Shown one piece after another: positions 53,583 through 63,773 of a stretch of DNA of 64,000 bases. The DNA is from Raineya sp. (GTDB lineage Bacteria; Bacteroidota; Bacteroidia; Cytophagales; Thermonemataceae). The notes beneath the pieces are model-generated. The model was not told where the DNA came from and did no database searches. It saw only the letters and a program-made list of their open reading frames with translations. The stretch is taken from positions 26,681 through 90,680 of the forward strand of contig JALONN010000015.1 in NCBI GenBank assembly GCA_025454915.1, read 5' to 3'. The translations under genes and the position numbers were made by a program. The stretch's first letter is position 1; every line of letters starts with the position of its first letter.

Positions 53583-53954
53583 ATGGAGATTGATAAACTA
53601 CATTTTGATAAGTTTTATGAAAGTGGCATTTCTGCATCCATAGACTGGATTGCAGGAGGTAATTTTGATGGCTATATTTATCAAATGTTATTAAAATTTT
53701 CTAAAGAAGATAGATTAGTTACTTTATTTTTTAAAGTATTAGACAAATCTAGATATGATGATGAAATAAATGATAGCCAAATTCAAGGGGAATTTAGTAT
53801 AGATCAGCAACATGCTGCAATTATATGTGTTTTTGAAAATTTTGAAATGAGAGGTAGTATTTTGGGAAATAATAATGAATACATAGCTTTTTCTGTGTTA
53901 TATTCAGAGTCTAGATATAACACAGAGGTATGTTATAAACTTAAAAAGGAGTAA
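53583..53954 (+). CDS. Hypothetical protein co-transcribed with the S41 peptidase
   Basis: The 123-residue frame begins directly after the TAG of the peptidase gene, so it is very likely in the same transcript. It has no signal peptide or membrane helix. The composition is ordinary and mostly beta-like (IDWIAGGNFDGYIYQMLLKF, CVFENFEMRGSILGNN). No family is recognised and no link to proteolysis is visible. It ends before a bidirectional terminator. Confidence 0.7.
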   Translation: MEIDKLHFDKFYESGISASIDWIAGGNFDGYIYQMLLKFSKEDRLVTLFFKVLDKSRYDDEINDSQIQGEFSIDQQHAAIICVFENFEMRGSILGNNNEYIAFSVLYSESRYNTEVCYKLKKE

Positions 53955-53970
53955 AACACCTTATAAATAA

Positions 53971-53994
53971 AAAGCCTTGTCTAAACGAGGCTTT
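53971..53994. terminator. Bidirectional terminator
   Basis: AAAGCCTTGT, loop CTAA, ACGAGGCTTT (one G-U), with flanking A and T runs, between the hypothetical gene (+) and the AAA+ gene (-). Confidence 0.8.
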
Positions 53995-55347
53995 TTACAT
54001 AATAATATCTTTCCACATGGCAAGTCCCAACTCTTTGCACATGGCTGTAATATCATGGTATCCTTTTCCCTGAATAATATAGAAGTTTCTTAAAGTCCTA
54101 AAAAATTTCTCCCTGTCAAAAACATAAGCATTCTCTGAGCTATCCTCTAAGGCTTGAACTTTACAAAAACGAGCAAAACTCTTAATCCAAGCCCCATTCA
54201 TATCTTTGAGTTTATCTGCCACATATTCAATAGGTACATTGTTGAAAGAGAACTCTTCAAAAGCTTTTATCCATATTTCATAACGAACAGTAGGAGAGGG
54301 CTGGCTAAACTCAAATCTCAACTGAAAACGTCTCTTGAAAGCCTCATCCAAATTGTCTTTTTTGTTGGTACAAAGAAATAAAATCCCATCAAAATCTTCC
54401 ATTCTTTGAAGAAGGTAGGCTATTTCCTGATTTCCATATCTATCATTGGCAGATTTGTTGTCTGTTCTTTTACCCAGCAAAGCATCTCCTTCATCGAAGA
54501 AAAGAATCCAGTCTTTATTTTGAGCCAAATCGAAGACATATTTAAGGTTTTTCTCAGTTTCACCCACATACTTAGAAACAATCTGAGAGAGGTCAATTCT
54601 GTACACATCTCTGCCCACTTCTTTACCCAAAATACCCACACTGACAGTTTTACCAGTACCAGATTCACCCCAAAACAAAGCTTTGAAGCCCTTTGAACCT
54701 TTGTATTGAGGGCTGTTATTGAGAGTGGGATAATGTTTCATCCAAGCTTTTACATCCATCAAACAATCTCTTACAGAAGGATTTAAGACCAAATCATCCC
54801 AATTTTCGTCTGTTTGGTATAAACTGGCAGGAAATGAGGAACTGTAAGTATATTTAAACTTCTGATTGAGCGATATTTTATATAGAAATTCAGGTGATAT
54901 TTCTAAAATACAATCTTCAGATACTACATCTTTCATAAAAGGCTTTAAGATGTTGTTTTGAAATAATCTACTTTCTGCTTTAAAATACTTTTGGATAATA
55001 TGAATCCTCTTTTCAATATTTTTACCTGCAAGCAGAAATAAAGCTGTACGAGTTGTTGGATGATAAGTATTTGATTCTGCGTTTTTAAAACAACCCAATA
55101 AAGAAGGCTCAGAGATACTCTGTTCGGCTTTCTTAAATATATCAAAAATAGAAGGCATAAAAGAAGAAGCCAAAGCTAACAATGTAATTGTAATTTCTTC
55201 TGTATCAGATAATTGCTTTGATTGCCAAGCTTCTATATCCAAAACAGCAGGCATCTCTATATCTTGATAAAGTATGATATTGGGTAAATCATCTATTCTT
55301 TCTTCTAAAAGAACTTCTAACCAACGAAATTGCTCTTGTAGATTCAT
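53995..55347 (-). CDS. AAA+ ATPase resembling those of extracellular contractile injection systems
   Basis: This 450-residue protein has an N-terminal ~200-residue helical region (SDTEEITITLLALASSFMPS, YHPTTRTALFLLAGK). One AAA+ module follows: Walker A in WGESGTGKTVSVG near residue 228, Walker B in WILFFDEGDALLGKR, sensor 1 LCTNKKDNLDEAF and an arginine-finger pair FKRRFQLRFEF. The layout fits the ATPases that accompany contractile injection systems (Afp15 type), but no sheath, tube or baseplate gene is nearby. It is the last gene of a minus-strand operon, 25 bases after the giant gene, so it probably acts on that product (inference). Confidence 0.85.
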   Translation of the reverse strand: MNLQEQFRWLEVLLEERIDDLPNIILYQDIEMPAVLDIEAWQSKQLSDTEEITITLLALASSFMPSIFDIFKKAEQSISEPSLLGCFKNAESNTYHPTTRTALFLLAGKNIEKRIHIIQKYFKAESRLFQNNILKPFMKDVVSEDCILEISPEFLYKISLNQKFKYTYSSSFPASLYQTDENWDDLVLNPSVRDCLMDVKAWMKHYPTLNNSPQYKGSKGFKALFWGESGTGKTVSVGILGKEVGRDVYRIDLSQIVSKYVGETEKNLKYVFDLAQNKDWILFFDEGDALLGKRTDNKSANDRYGNQEIAYLLQRMEDFDGILFLCTNKKDNLDEAFKRRFQLRFEFSQPSPTVRYEIWIKAFEEFSFNNVPIEYVADKLKDMNGAWIKSFARFCKVQALEDSSENAYVFDREKFFRTLRNFYIIQGKGYHDITAMCKELGLAMWKDIIM

Positions 55348-55372
55348 GTATTTTGTAGAAAATTTCTATTTA

Positions 55373-58300
55373 TTATTTTTTTGGATCTTCTTCAGTTTTC
55401 TTCCTTAAAATCATCTCAAACCCTCTTATTTTAGCTCCAGAACCCCATGCTTGTATTTTACTTTTTTGTAGAATATCACCTACTCTACCATTTCTGATAT
55501 CGTTATATCCCCAACCTTGCAAGTAAGATAATTCTAAAGAATCTAAGTTCAGACTTTTAATATCAATTAGTTGGTCTATAACAGAATAAGTTTGCATACC
55601 ATAAGTATTTGGTATAACCTGATCACTTTTGACAGGAACACGGAGATTATTAATAGCTACATCACTTAAAGTAATAGTAGGATGATGAATGAAATCGTAA
55701 AAAGGAAAATGTTTATTATTTCCATAAATAAAAGATTTATCTTTTGTATCAATTTTTTGACCAATATTCAATTGTGCAAAAGTCTCTTTTATGTCTATCA
55801 TGCCATTATTTCCCATAATAGAGCTGTTTGCTCCTTTATTTTTTTTATGACTAAAGTACATAGACATTCTTGGATTCATCAGTGTAAATTCAAAAAATAC
55901 AGTATAAATAAACAATTCTAACATAAAATTAAAATAATTTGGTATTACTTTAGTTGTGTAAATGCTTAAGTTTTCAGGAAAAGAAGTATTATTTGCTTTT
56001 GACAAATTCTTTTGGAACTCTCTAAAAAGATATTCAATAGTAGGTACTAAATCTGAACTTTGTTGGGTATCTTGATTTTCTTGAGGAACACTTGAATTAG
56101 TGTTATTTTTTAATTTCTCCTTTGATTCGCTATGAAATTTATCAAAATCTTTTCTCTCTTTTTCTTGCATTTTTTCTTCTAGATGGTCTTTTTTAGGATC
56201 ATCTACAAATGTAGAAAACGGATCTATTGTAAGTGTTGCAACACGAGTAATAGCCTTGTCTATATATTTTTTAATAAGAAAATCCTTTAAAATCTCCATC
56301 TCCATACCTAAATTAACATTGCCTGAAAATAGTGCAGCCAAAGAGGATAATCTTAAATAGATTTGTCCATTATTATTTGTTATAAGAAGTTCATTTTGTA
56401 AAGATTTTTCTAAAGCATGTTCAATCAAGTGTCCCGACTCATCCCAAAAAGTATTTACATTAAAATCAAAAAGTCTATTCAATATGGCATTAAATGTTTT
56501 AAGATCATCTAGACCTGTATCAACTAAACTTTTAATATGCTTGAATTTTATATTTTTTAGAAATGTATCTGTAAACTTTTTTAAAAAATCTGTTACATTT
56601 ACATAAGCACCATCCATTTTATCGTTTCTGTCTTTGTTTTTAAAAGAAGTATCATTTTTATCAAAGTGAGATACATATAATGTTGTTTTTTCATCATATA
56701 TGAAAACATCTATACTACTTCCAGTCATATCATCCAGAAAAGCAAAATCTTGATTTTTGAAAGGTTCTTTCTTCTTTTCAGGTTTTTTAGCGTGTACATC
56801 AGGATTTAGAAAATCTTTTATATTTTTCTTGACACTTTCAGGGTCTTTTGAGAAATTTAAAAAATCCTCGACCTCAAAACTTCTTTCCTCATCTGAAAAC
56901 ATTTCGGATAAAGTTTTTATATTACGAATATTAGCATTAATGTTATTTAACTCAAATTCGCCACCTTCTGCTCTAATCCTCCAAACTTCTTCTTTACCTC
57001 TTGCTTGTTTTAGAAGTATATTCGAGTTTTTATCTTTTGTAGGACCAAAGTAGTCATTACCCAAATCTATTTTAACCTCCTCTACTATCAGATTCCCTTT
57101 TGTTTTTCCATTTAAGAGTAATTCATTGAAAACAATATCTGGATGCCACTTCATTCCTCCTGATTTATGTGTACCTACTATTTGTCCTCTGAGAGGTAAA
57201 AAATTGAGTGTTGGATTTTCTAGGATGATAGTTTTTCTCATGATGGGCTTCCCTTCCTTATCAAGAGTCTCTTTATCAGGAGTGTTTTTATACTTGATTT
57301 TATCAGCATCTATAAAACTTGCTTGGTTGGGGTTGTTAGGATCTTTCACAAAACTGTTATCTAAAGGGGTATTGAAGGATTTACCACCAAACTTCAGGCT
57401 GTTTGTGTTTGCATTATTTTTATTCAAACCACTTTCTAATTTTTGTATCTCCAATGTAAAGCTACCATCAGCTCCATATTCTAAATCTAATTTTTCAGCT
57501 TGGAGAGCCATATTGGTTTTCAAAAAATCGTGCATACCTTTATCTACAGATACCTTTATCTCGTTCCAATCGAAACCATTTTTTAAACCACCTTTTCCAA
57601 CAAAATTAAGTGTCTTTTTATTTACTAATCCTTTTAGCCAAATATTAGGAACAATAGTTTGATAATCTTTAGGTAGTTCTATTTTTATATCACCCTTTTT
57701 TACAAAAAGACCTTTGGCGTGTGTTTCTTCGAATAAAAGTTCATTAATCTGAAAATGAGTAATGTTTCTTTCTGGTGAATTGTCTCTAATGGGTAATATA
57801 TCTACTTTAATACCTTTTATACCTGTAGGATGGTTAGAAAAGATTTGAACGTCTTTACTCTTCCAATTCAATTTAGGAATAGTAAAATAAGATTGTGAAT
57901 TTAGAACAAAACGACCATTGTCATAAATCTCTCCATCAAGATTTGCTCCAGAAGTAAATTCGAGCAAATCACCTTTGTTGTTTTTGGGTTGCTCGAATTT
58001 ACTTTTAAAGTTTTGAATCGTAAAGGTTGCCCCCCTTTGATCTGCATTTTCTCCTCTATGAAAACGTGTTACGGTAACCTTGCCTGTTTCTGTTCCATGC
58101 ATTGTGCCTAATCCTCTAGAAAATAACATAGTAGGAACTTTAAAAGCATGCATTTCCAATTTGCCACTAGTTAAATGAGCTAAAAAGCTTTTACCTATTG
58201 TTTCATCATACTTTACATCACTGATTTTTACATTTTCTAGAAAACCATCTTTTCCTAAATCTATATAAAAGTTAGGAGTGACTTTCTTGGTTTTTTCATC

Positions 58301-61300
58301 AATGCTATTGATGTTTACTTTGAGGTTGCCACCTTTCACTTTGGCTATATCAAACTCCTTTAAAGAAAAAGACTTTGGAACAAGTTTAGTTTTGGCAGGA
58401 TCATATTGATAAGGCTGTTTTTTTGCTTTAGGATTCTCTTTTTCTTGAGTTTTATGTTCCTCTTGCTGATCTTTATCAGACATAAATTCTTCCTGCATTT
58501 CTATTTTAAAATCTTTCATATTTATTCCTTCTAAACTTACAATGTCTCCTTTTTTACTGGAAACAAAAAAAGAATCAGAAGATGTGCCCATATTGAATGA
58601 AGAAAGTTCTGATTTACCTAAAGAAAGACTACCTAGTTTGAAAGTATGATTCATCAAACGTTTGGATTGTTCTTTTCCATTCAAATCCTTATACTCTGCT
58701 GTTTTTGTTGTGAGTTTGTAGTCAATGCCACTAATACCATTGAGAATGTATTTGCCATTCAAATCCATATCTTTTGTCTTGAAGGCAAAGTTATTTTGGG
58801 TTTGGTTTTTTTGATCTTTGTTCTGTTGGTCTATTTTTCCAGCTTGCAATGAAAAACTTTCCAAACCTTTGGCATCCATAGTTATCCCAATCCTTATATC
58901 CCTGATGAAAGAAAGCCCATTGAGGCGAGTAAGCTCTACATTGCTTTGTTCATCTACCACATGGAAATCTTCTATGCTGGTTAGAGGAATGTGTAAATTT
59001 TTAATTTGGAGTTTATCAAAAGGTAAATCATCTTCATTAAATTTCTCTCCTACCTTATAGTCAGGATATTTCATATAGAAATCTAACTTAGTCCCTTCCA
59101 TCTTAGTCTTACCACCTTTGATACTCATAGTTGGAGTAGATAGGGGCTTGCCTTTGTCATCTTTCTTGGTTTCGTCTTTGAGTGTATAGGCAAATTTATC
59201 AGCATCTAAAGCATCAAAAATAATTTCGTTGGAAGAGAAAAATAAATCGGTAATGGCTTGAGGAGACATAGAACTTCCCAGTTTCAATCCATTCACTCTA
59301 AAGTTTTCCAAACCTTTGAGGTTTTCAAACTTCATCCCAAATTCTTCAAGCTTAGCTTTAGCAATCTCAGCTACCATAGAGCTAATCATGTCTGCTTCCT
59401 CAAAACGTAATTTATTGGTTTCCAGTAATACATTTACTTGGCTTTTGAGCTCACTATCCAAAACCTCTTTTTCGGGCTTGGCAATTTCTTGTTCCAGAGC
59501 TTGTATTTTTTCTTCTAATTTTTGAAGGTCTTTTTTATCACTTTTAGCACTTTTCTTGCTTTGAAACTCGTTTCGGAGTTCCTCTAATTCTTCTTTTTTC
59601 TCTGCTAAAAACTTTTTATTGGGAACATTTTGGTCTTGAGCCTGCTCTGGATTTGCTGTGGTAGTTACTGAAATATGAGTATTATCCTCAGGGCTATCGC
59701 CACCCAGCTCTATTTTACCAATTTTGCCAAAATCTGTACCGTAGAAGTTCTCAATGGCAATAGATTGAGCATTGGCATCCAAAGTCATGCCTTCATGGAT
59801 ATTTTGCCCCAGAGCCTTGTGCAATAAATCTGCTGATGTTTTGATTTGCCCAGTATCTGTCATCATTCTGTACATGAGCATAAAAATAGCTCCTTGTATC
59901 AGAGAGTTAAGGTTGGTAGTGTTGGTAAGGTCTTGATGGCGAAGCTGAATATGTAAATTTTTGGCTTTGAGCCTTCCCATACCATATGTGGACTCTGGAA
60001 AGATAAAACGCAGATTCTCCATGAGTACATCACCAACATATACATCTACTAAACTATCATCCAATTCGCTTTTGGCTCTTGAAATTTGAACATATAAATG
60101 CTTGAAATATCCTGCTTTAGAACGCACAGACATATCCGAAAACAAAGTAGAAGTTTGGGCAATAGGTAGTGCAGTAGCAGCTATTTTAAAGTTTTTAGTA
60201 TCATCAAAGTCAATAGAAATATCGCCATAATTTAGTTTTTTGAAACCTTTTCTATATTTTTTATGATGTTTTTTTTCTGGCTCATCTTGTTCTAAACCCT
60301 GACTTTTGAGCCACTCCATGAAAGCCTCTGGGGTAGTTTTACCTTCTTCTTGTTTCATTTCATCAGAGATTTCCAAACCAAAAAAACTTCCTCCAAGAGT
60401 AGGCATGCCCAATGCTTTTTTCTGTAATTTGGCTAAAGATATTTTTCTTGCCATAGGTCTGCTGATAGCAAAAAGACTAGCAGCTAAGGCTGCAACTCCT
60501 CCTAAAATCAAGCCAAAAGGAGCTAGGGACATGAGTCCAAAAAGTGCTCCAAAAGATGTCACTACTAATCCACCAACTACGCCAGCACCAGTAGCTATAC
60601 CTGCAGTTTTCAGAACTTTAAAAGGCTTATCATAATTCTCAGAAAGTTTTTTACCTTTTAAAAAATTACTTTCTTTCCCTAAATTACTTTCATCTATCTT
60701 CTCATCTGGTTTGGGAGGATTATATTCTGCTTCGTTTTTATTCAAAAAATTTAAAAAATTATCTTTCCCTGCTACTTTTGCAAATTCCTCTTTATCAAGT
60801 TCTTTTTTGATTGTATCTTCTAAACCAGCTTCCATTACAATATCAGCAAGCAAAGAGAGCATATTGTTATCTTTCTTATTTAAAGAGAGCTCTTTTATAA
60901 TAGTATTGACAAGGGTTGTTACATTGTTTTTTTCTGTGTGTTTGAGGTTATAATTGATTACCTCTTTTTCTTTACCAGTTGCCTTATCTATTTTCTTTTC
61001 TTTACCTGGTTCTGCTTGTTTTTCTTGGAAACCTCTTACCAAACTGATTTTTGGTAAATGTTGAGCTTGTACAGACAAATTAGAAAGTAATAAATTGCCC
61101 TCTATAGGGTAATTATGAAACCATACAGTTACATAAGCAGGATGTAATTTATCTAAATGCTCATAGGCATCTAATGCCTCTCTTGCTGTAACAACATTGA
61201 ATCTGCCTGTTTGGAGAGGTTTGGTGATGGTGTGGTTATCTGTTACTTCTTTATCATATTGCTCAAAATAATCTTTATTGATTAAACTACTGATATAAGG

Positions 61301-61648
61301 GTATTTGATGAGTACATAACTTAGTTGAACTCCTTGAAATTGTTTATTAAATTCTTTTTGGGCAGCTGTAGTTTTTGTTGCATCATCAACCTTCATTTTT
61401 TTCTGAAACTCACTCCATTCTAAACCTCCATAAGGTTTGGGTAAATAATTTTGTTTAAAATCCTCTAATTTCTTTTCAAATTCGTCATCATTAGGCTTTA
61501 AAAACTTGTTTTGTTGGGTCTGTTCAGTGGTGGTGTTATTTACAAAGGCATTATCTTGTAGCCTTGAAGCCCATTTTTTATCTTGTTCTTCATGATTGTA
61601 AGCAAATGCAAATTCTTTAGAAGGTTCTTTGTAATCTAATTCTGCCAT
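55373..61648 (-). CDS. Giant 2091-residue protein of unknown family
   Basis: No signal peptide is visible. Residues ~1-345 are soluble and charged. Residues ~350-400 hold two hydrophobic helices rich in Gly and Ala (VVGGLVVTSFGALFGLMSLA, GLILGGVAALAASLFA). A coiled coil covers about 680-765. The rest is long beta-rich sequence with loosely repeated units such as IKNLHIPLTSIEDF and INNLRVPVKSDQVI, recalling AsmA/TamB-type repeats, though I cannot assign that family. It lies 3 bases after the ankyrin gene and 25 before the AAA+ gene. A membrane-tethered cytoplasmic scaffold or cargo handled by the ATPase is a guess. Confidence 0.8.
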   Translation of the reverse strand: MAELDYKEPSKEFAFAYNHEEQDKKWASRLQDNAFVNNTTTEQTQQNKFLKPNDDEFEKKLEDFKQNYLPKPYGGLEWSEFQKKMKVDDATKTTAAQKEFNKQFQGVQLSYVLIKYPYISSLINKDYFEQYDKEVTDNHTITKPLQTGRFNVVTAREALDAYEHLDKLHPAYVTVWFHNYPIEGNLLLSNLSVQAQHLPKISLVRGFQEKQAEPGKEKKIDKATGKEKEVINYNLKHTEKNNVTTLVNTIIKELSLNKKDNNMLSLLADIVMEAGLEDTIKKELDKEEFAKVAGKDNFLNFLNKNEAEYNPPKPDEKIDESNLGKESNFLKGKKLSENYDKPFKVLKTAGIATGAGVVGGLVVTSFGALFGLMSLAPFGLILGGVAALAASLFAISRPMARKISLAKLQKKALGMPTLGGSFFGLEISDEMKQEEGKTTPEAFMEWLKSQGLEQDEPEKKHHKKYRKGFKKLNYGDISIDFDDTKNFKIAATALPIAQTSTLFSDMSVRSKAGYFKHLYVQISRAKSELDDSLVDVYVGDVLMENLRFIFPESTYGMGRLKAKNLHIQLRHQDLTNTTNLNSLIQGAIFMLMYRMMTDTGQIKTSADLLHKALGQNIHEGMTLDANAQSIAIENFYGTDFGKIGKIELGGDSPEDNTHISVTTTANPEQAQDQNVPNKKFLAEKKEELEELRNEFQSKKSAKSDKKDLQKLEEKIQALEQEIAKPEKEVLDSELKSQVNVLLETNKLRFEEADMISSMVAEIAKAKLEEFGMKFENLKGLENFRVNGLKLGSSMSPQAITDLFFSSNEIIFDALDADKFAYTLKDETKKDDKGKPLSTPTMSIKGGKTKMEGTKLDFYMKYPDYKVGEKFNEDDLPFDKLQIKNLHIPLTSIEDFHVVDEQSNVELTRLNGLSFIRDIRIGITMDAKGLESFSLQAGKIDQQNKDQKNQTQNNFAFKTKDMDLNGKYILNGISGIDYKLTTKTAEYKDLNGKEQSKRLMNHTFKLGSLSLGKSELSSFNMGTSSDSFFVSSKKGDIVSLEGINMKDFKIEMQEEFMSDKDQQEEHKTQEKENPKAKKQPYQYDPAKTKLVPKSFSLKEFDIAKVKGGNLKVNINSIDEKTKKVTPNFYIDLGKDGFLENVKISDVKYDETIGKSFLAHLTSGKLEMHAFKVPTMLFSRGLGTMHGTETGKVTVTRFHRGENADQRGATFTIQNFKSKFEQPKNNKGDLLEFTSGANLDGEIYDNGRFVLNSQSYFTIPKLNWKSKDVQIFSNHPTGIKGIKVDILPIRDNSPERNITHFQINELLFEETHAKGLFVKKGDIKIELPKDYQTIVPNIWLKGLVNKKTLNFVGKGGLKNGFDWNEIKVSVDKGMHDFLKTNMALQAEKLDLEYGADGSFTLEIQKLESGLNKNNANTNSLKFGGKSFNTPLDNSFVKDPNNPNQASFIDADKIKYKNTPDKETLDKEGKPIMRKTIILENPTLNFLPLRGQIVGTHKSGGMKWHPDIVFNELLLNGKTKGNLIVEEVKIDLGNDYFGPTKDKNSNILLKQARGKEEVWRIRAEGGEFELNNINANIRNIKTLSEMFSDEERSFEVEDFLNFSKDPESVKKNIKDFLNPDVHAKKPEKKKEPFKNQDFAFLDDMTGSSIDVFIYDEKTTLYVSHFDKNDTSFKNKDRNDKMDGAYVNVTDFLKKFTDTFLKNIKFKHIKSLVDTGLDDLKTFNAILNRLFDFNVNTFWDESGHLIEHALEKSLQNELLITNNNGQIYLRLSSLAALFSGNVNLGMEMEILKDFLIKKYIDKAITRVATLTIDPFSTFVDDPKKDHLEEKMQEKERKDFDKFHSESKEKLKNNTNSSVPQENQDTQQSSDLVPTIEYLFREFQKNLSKANNTSFPENLSIYTTKVIPNYFNFMLELFIYTVFFEFTLMNPRMSMYFSHKKNKGANSSIMGNNGMIDIKETFAQLNIGQKIDTKDKSFIYGNNKHFPFYDFIHHPTITLSDVAINNLRVPVKSDQVIPNTYGMQTYSVIDQLIDIKSLNLDSLELSYLQGWGYNDIRNGRVGDILQKSKIQAWGSGAKIRGFEMILRKKTEEDPKK

Positions 61649-61651
61649 AGT

Positions 61652-62851
61652 CTATTGCTTGTTTTGCTGTTTAGCTAAATATATTTTCTCTTGTTTCTGT
61701 ACGTATTTAATTAGTTTTTTTAATTCTTTGGTTCTCTCATTTTTATTATTTTGATAAATGTTTTTTAATCTCATCAAAATAGTATCTCCATCTTTTTCTT
61801 TGAGTAAAGGATTAGCCCCATTTTCTATTAAAAAATAAATGACTTGATACCAGTAATTATTTTCTCTATAAGATAAAGCATTATGTAATATGGTACGTGT
61901 TCCACTGGAATTATAAGTATTAATATCAGCTCCTTTGCTAATAAGGTATTTCAATACTCTTTTACATCTTTCTATTCTTTTTTCACCTTTTACAAATGTT
62001 ATATAAGATAAGGCATCACTTAATTCTTCTTTGGTGGCTCTCGCTCCTTTTCTCTCCAAATGCTCAATTATATTTTCATTGCAAACAGCACATGCATTGA
62101 AATATAGTTTGTTAAGTTCTTCAGGAAAGTATTTTAAATATAAATCTGTTTCTCTTGGGTGTGGGTAACCTTCTAAAGAAATCTTAATACCTCTTCTATA
62201 AAATATTTCTACAAGGGTATAAATTCTGTCTTTTATTTGTGGGTCTTGGGTAGCTTCTGTTTCTGCGTCTGTATATTTTTCGTACCTATCAAAAACTCCA
62301 AGACTTACTTTATCTATATCTGCTCCATATTGTAGAAGCAGTTTGGTAGCTGTGGTATCTAGAAACAGTACATTTTTTTCTAAAATAGAACCTCCTTTAA
62401 ACGAATAATGATTGGGGTCAGCTCCTTTTTGGAGAAGGTACTCCATTGTTTTGTAGCGTTCAGGAGTGAACAAAGAGTCTTGGGCTATTTGCCACAAAGC
62501 AAAATGTTTATAGGTATATTCTATTTTTTTGTGTCTGCCTACTGCATCAGCAGCCAAAATAGGAGGGAAGAGTAAGGCAATTAGTCCTTGCCCACGAGTA
62601 AGAGAGCTACCACTATCATATCTATACACCATCAAGGTGTCAATTCTGTTTATATCAGCCCCTTCTTGTATGTATTTGCTTGCCAAAATGTAATTTTTTT
62701 CATCCAAAGCTTTTTTGAGAGCCAAGTCTACAGGGCGAGGTTTGGTAGTGTCTTCTTTTTGGGTGTTGTTTTTTGGTTTGGTAGTGTTTTTTTTCACTTG
62801 GGCAAATATGCCTAGTGGTAAACACAAACACAGATAGAATAAAAGTTTCAT
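61652..62851 (-). CDS. Exported ankyrin-repeat protein
   Basis: This 399-residue protein has a signal peptide (MKLLFYLCLCLPLGIFAQ), a Lys/Thr/Pro-rich linker, and degenerate ankyrin repeats seen as ASKYIQEGADIN, MEYLLQKGADPNHY, KLLLQYGADIDKV, KYLISKGADINTYNSSGTRT and FLIENGANPLLKEKDGDT. A hydrophobic stretch (LIALLFPPILAADAVG) lies near residue 95. It should bind proteins in the periplasm or at the surface. It has its own promoter and precedes the giant gene by 3 bases. Confidence 0.87.
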   Translation of the reverse strand: MKLLFYLCLCLPLGIFAQVKKNTTKPKNNTQKEDTTKPRPVDLALKKALDEKNYILASKYIQEGADINRIDTLMVYRYDSGSSLTRGQGLIALLFPPILAADAVGRHKKIEYTYKHFALWQIAQDSLFTPERYKTMEYLLQKGADPNHYSFKGGSILEKNVLFLDTTATKLLLQYGADIDKVSLGVFDRYEKYTDAETEATQDPQIKDRIYTLVEIFYRRGIKISLEGYPHPRETDLYLKYFPEELNKLYFNACAVCNENIIEHLERKGARATKEELSDALSYITFVKGEKRIERCKRVLKYLISKGADINTYNSSGTRTILHNALSYRENNYWYQVIYFLIENGANPLLKEKDGDTILMRLKNIYQNNKNERTKELKKLIKYVQKQEKIYLAKQQNKQ

Positions 62852-62875
62852 GTATTGTAGTGATTGGTATTATGG

Positions 62876-62907
62876 TAAAGATAGGGAATTTTAGAGGAAT
62901 TGGCAAA
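62876..62907 (-). promoter_or_regulatory. Promoter of the ankyrin-giant-AAA+ operon
   Basis: On the minus strand TTTG (62907-62904), 20 bases, TATCTTTA (62883-62876). The 13-base element TATCTTTACCATA recurs before the upstream gene at 63607-63595. Confidence 0.6.
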
Positions 62908-62908
62908 A

Positions 62909-63577
62909 CTATCTATCTATGAAATAAGCCCAAACAAAAAAGACAAGTCCTATACCCATAAATATTAATCCAAAAGTGATTAAACCTCCACTTACCCAAA
63001 GAAAAAGAAGTTTTAGATGTCCAAAAATACCAAATAAAATGTAAATAGCTCCACTTATGGCTAATCCAAAGAATAAGTTTTTTAGAAACTTAAACAAACC
63101 TATTGAAACAGTTTTATAAAGCTCTCTAAAAAATCTATAATTTAAAATACCTACAACTAATCCCAAAACACCTATAATAAGTGCAATATTGGGTGTTTTG
63201 GTAGAGTTAATATTGCGTACCCCCAATAAGCACAAACCAATACCCAAGAATATACCACCAACAATAGCTAATTCCTCTCTATCAGTTAATTCTGAAGTTT
63301 TCTTGAAAGGTTTGTTTTTAAGATATTTTGTGAATCTTTTAGAAATTTGTGGAGATATTGGAGGCTTTTCTAAAACGTCAAAAGATTGTTCAGTAGGTTT
63401 AGAGGATAAATATTTGGGTTGTTTTAAAATAACAACTTCTTGCTTTATGGGCAATGTAATCACAGAGTCTACAAAAACAAGTGTAGAGTCTACAGCTATA
63501 TCTCGAGCTTTTGCTTCTTGAGCAACAACAGACTTGCAAAATATCGTTAAAAATAAAAGAATTAAAATGTATTTCAT
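62909..63577 (-). CDS. Polytopic membrane protein of unknown function
   Basis: This 222-residue protein has a signal peptide (MKYILILLFLTIFCKSVVAQ), a ~80-residue polar region, and four membrane helices in the C-terminal part (AIVGGIFLGIGLCLLGV, IALIIGVLGLVVGIL, FFGLAISGAIYILFGIFG, GGLITFGLIFMGIGLVFFVW). No family is recognised. It is first of the minus-strand group ending with the AAA+ gene; 57 bases separate it from the ankyrin gene, with a promoter between, so linkage is partial. Confidence 0.75.
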   Translation of the reverse strand: MKYILILLFLTIFCKSVVAQEAKARDIAVDSTLVFVDSVITLPIKQEVVILKQPKYLSSKPTEQSFDVLEKPPISPQISKRFTKYLKNKPFKKTSELTDREELAIVGGIFLGIGLCLLGVRNINSTKTPNIALIIGVLGLVVGILNYRFFRELYKTVSIGLFKFLKNLFFGLAISGAIYILFGIFGHLKLLFLWVSGGLITFGLIFMGIGLVFFVWAYFIDR

Positions 63578-63773
63578 AAGCTTTTTTCAGTAAATATGGT
63601 AAAGATACCATATCTTTTGAAAAACTAAAAATAAAATACTTAGCTTCAATTTTTGTCTGTTTTTATAACATAAATTTTAAAAATCTCTTCATCCATTAAT
63701 CTACCTTTTTGGCACAATGAGGATGATAGTCATATATTTGGGTAGTTGTTAAACCCTAAACCTTAAAATTCTT

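Noticed and set aside
57126..57662. A 178-codon open frame on the plus strand
   Set aside because: It lies wholly antisense to the 2091-residue protein gene; composition reflects the opposite strand.
60306..60635. A 109-codon open frame on the plus strand
   Set aside because: Antisense to the Gly/Ala-rich membrane segment of the giant protein; no independent signal for a gene.
53995..63577. A full extracellular contractile injection system
   Set aside because: Only an ATPase of the type is present; sheath, tube, spike, baseplate and DUF4157 proteins are all absent.
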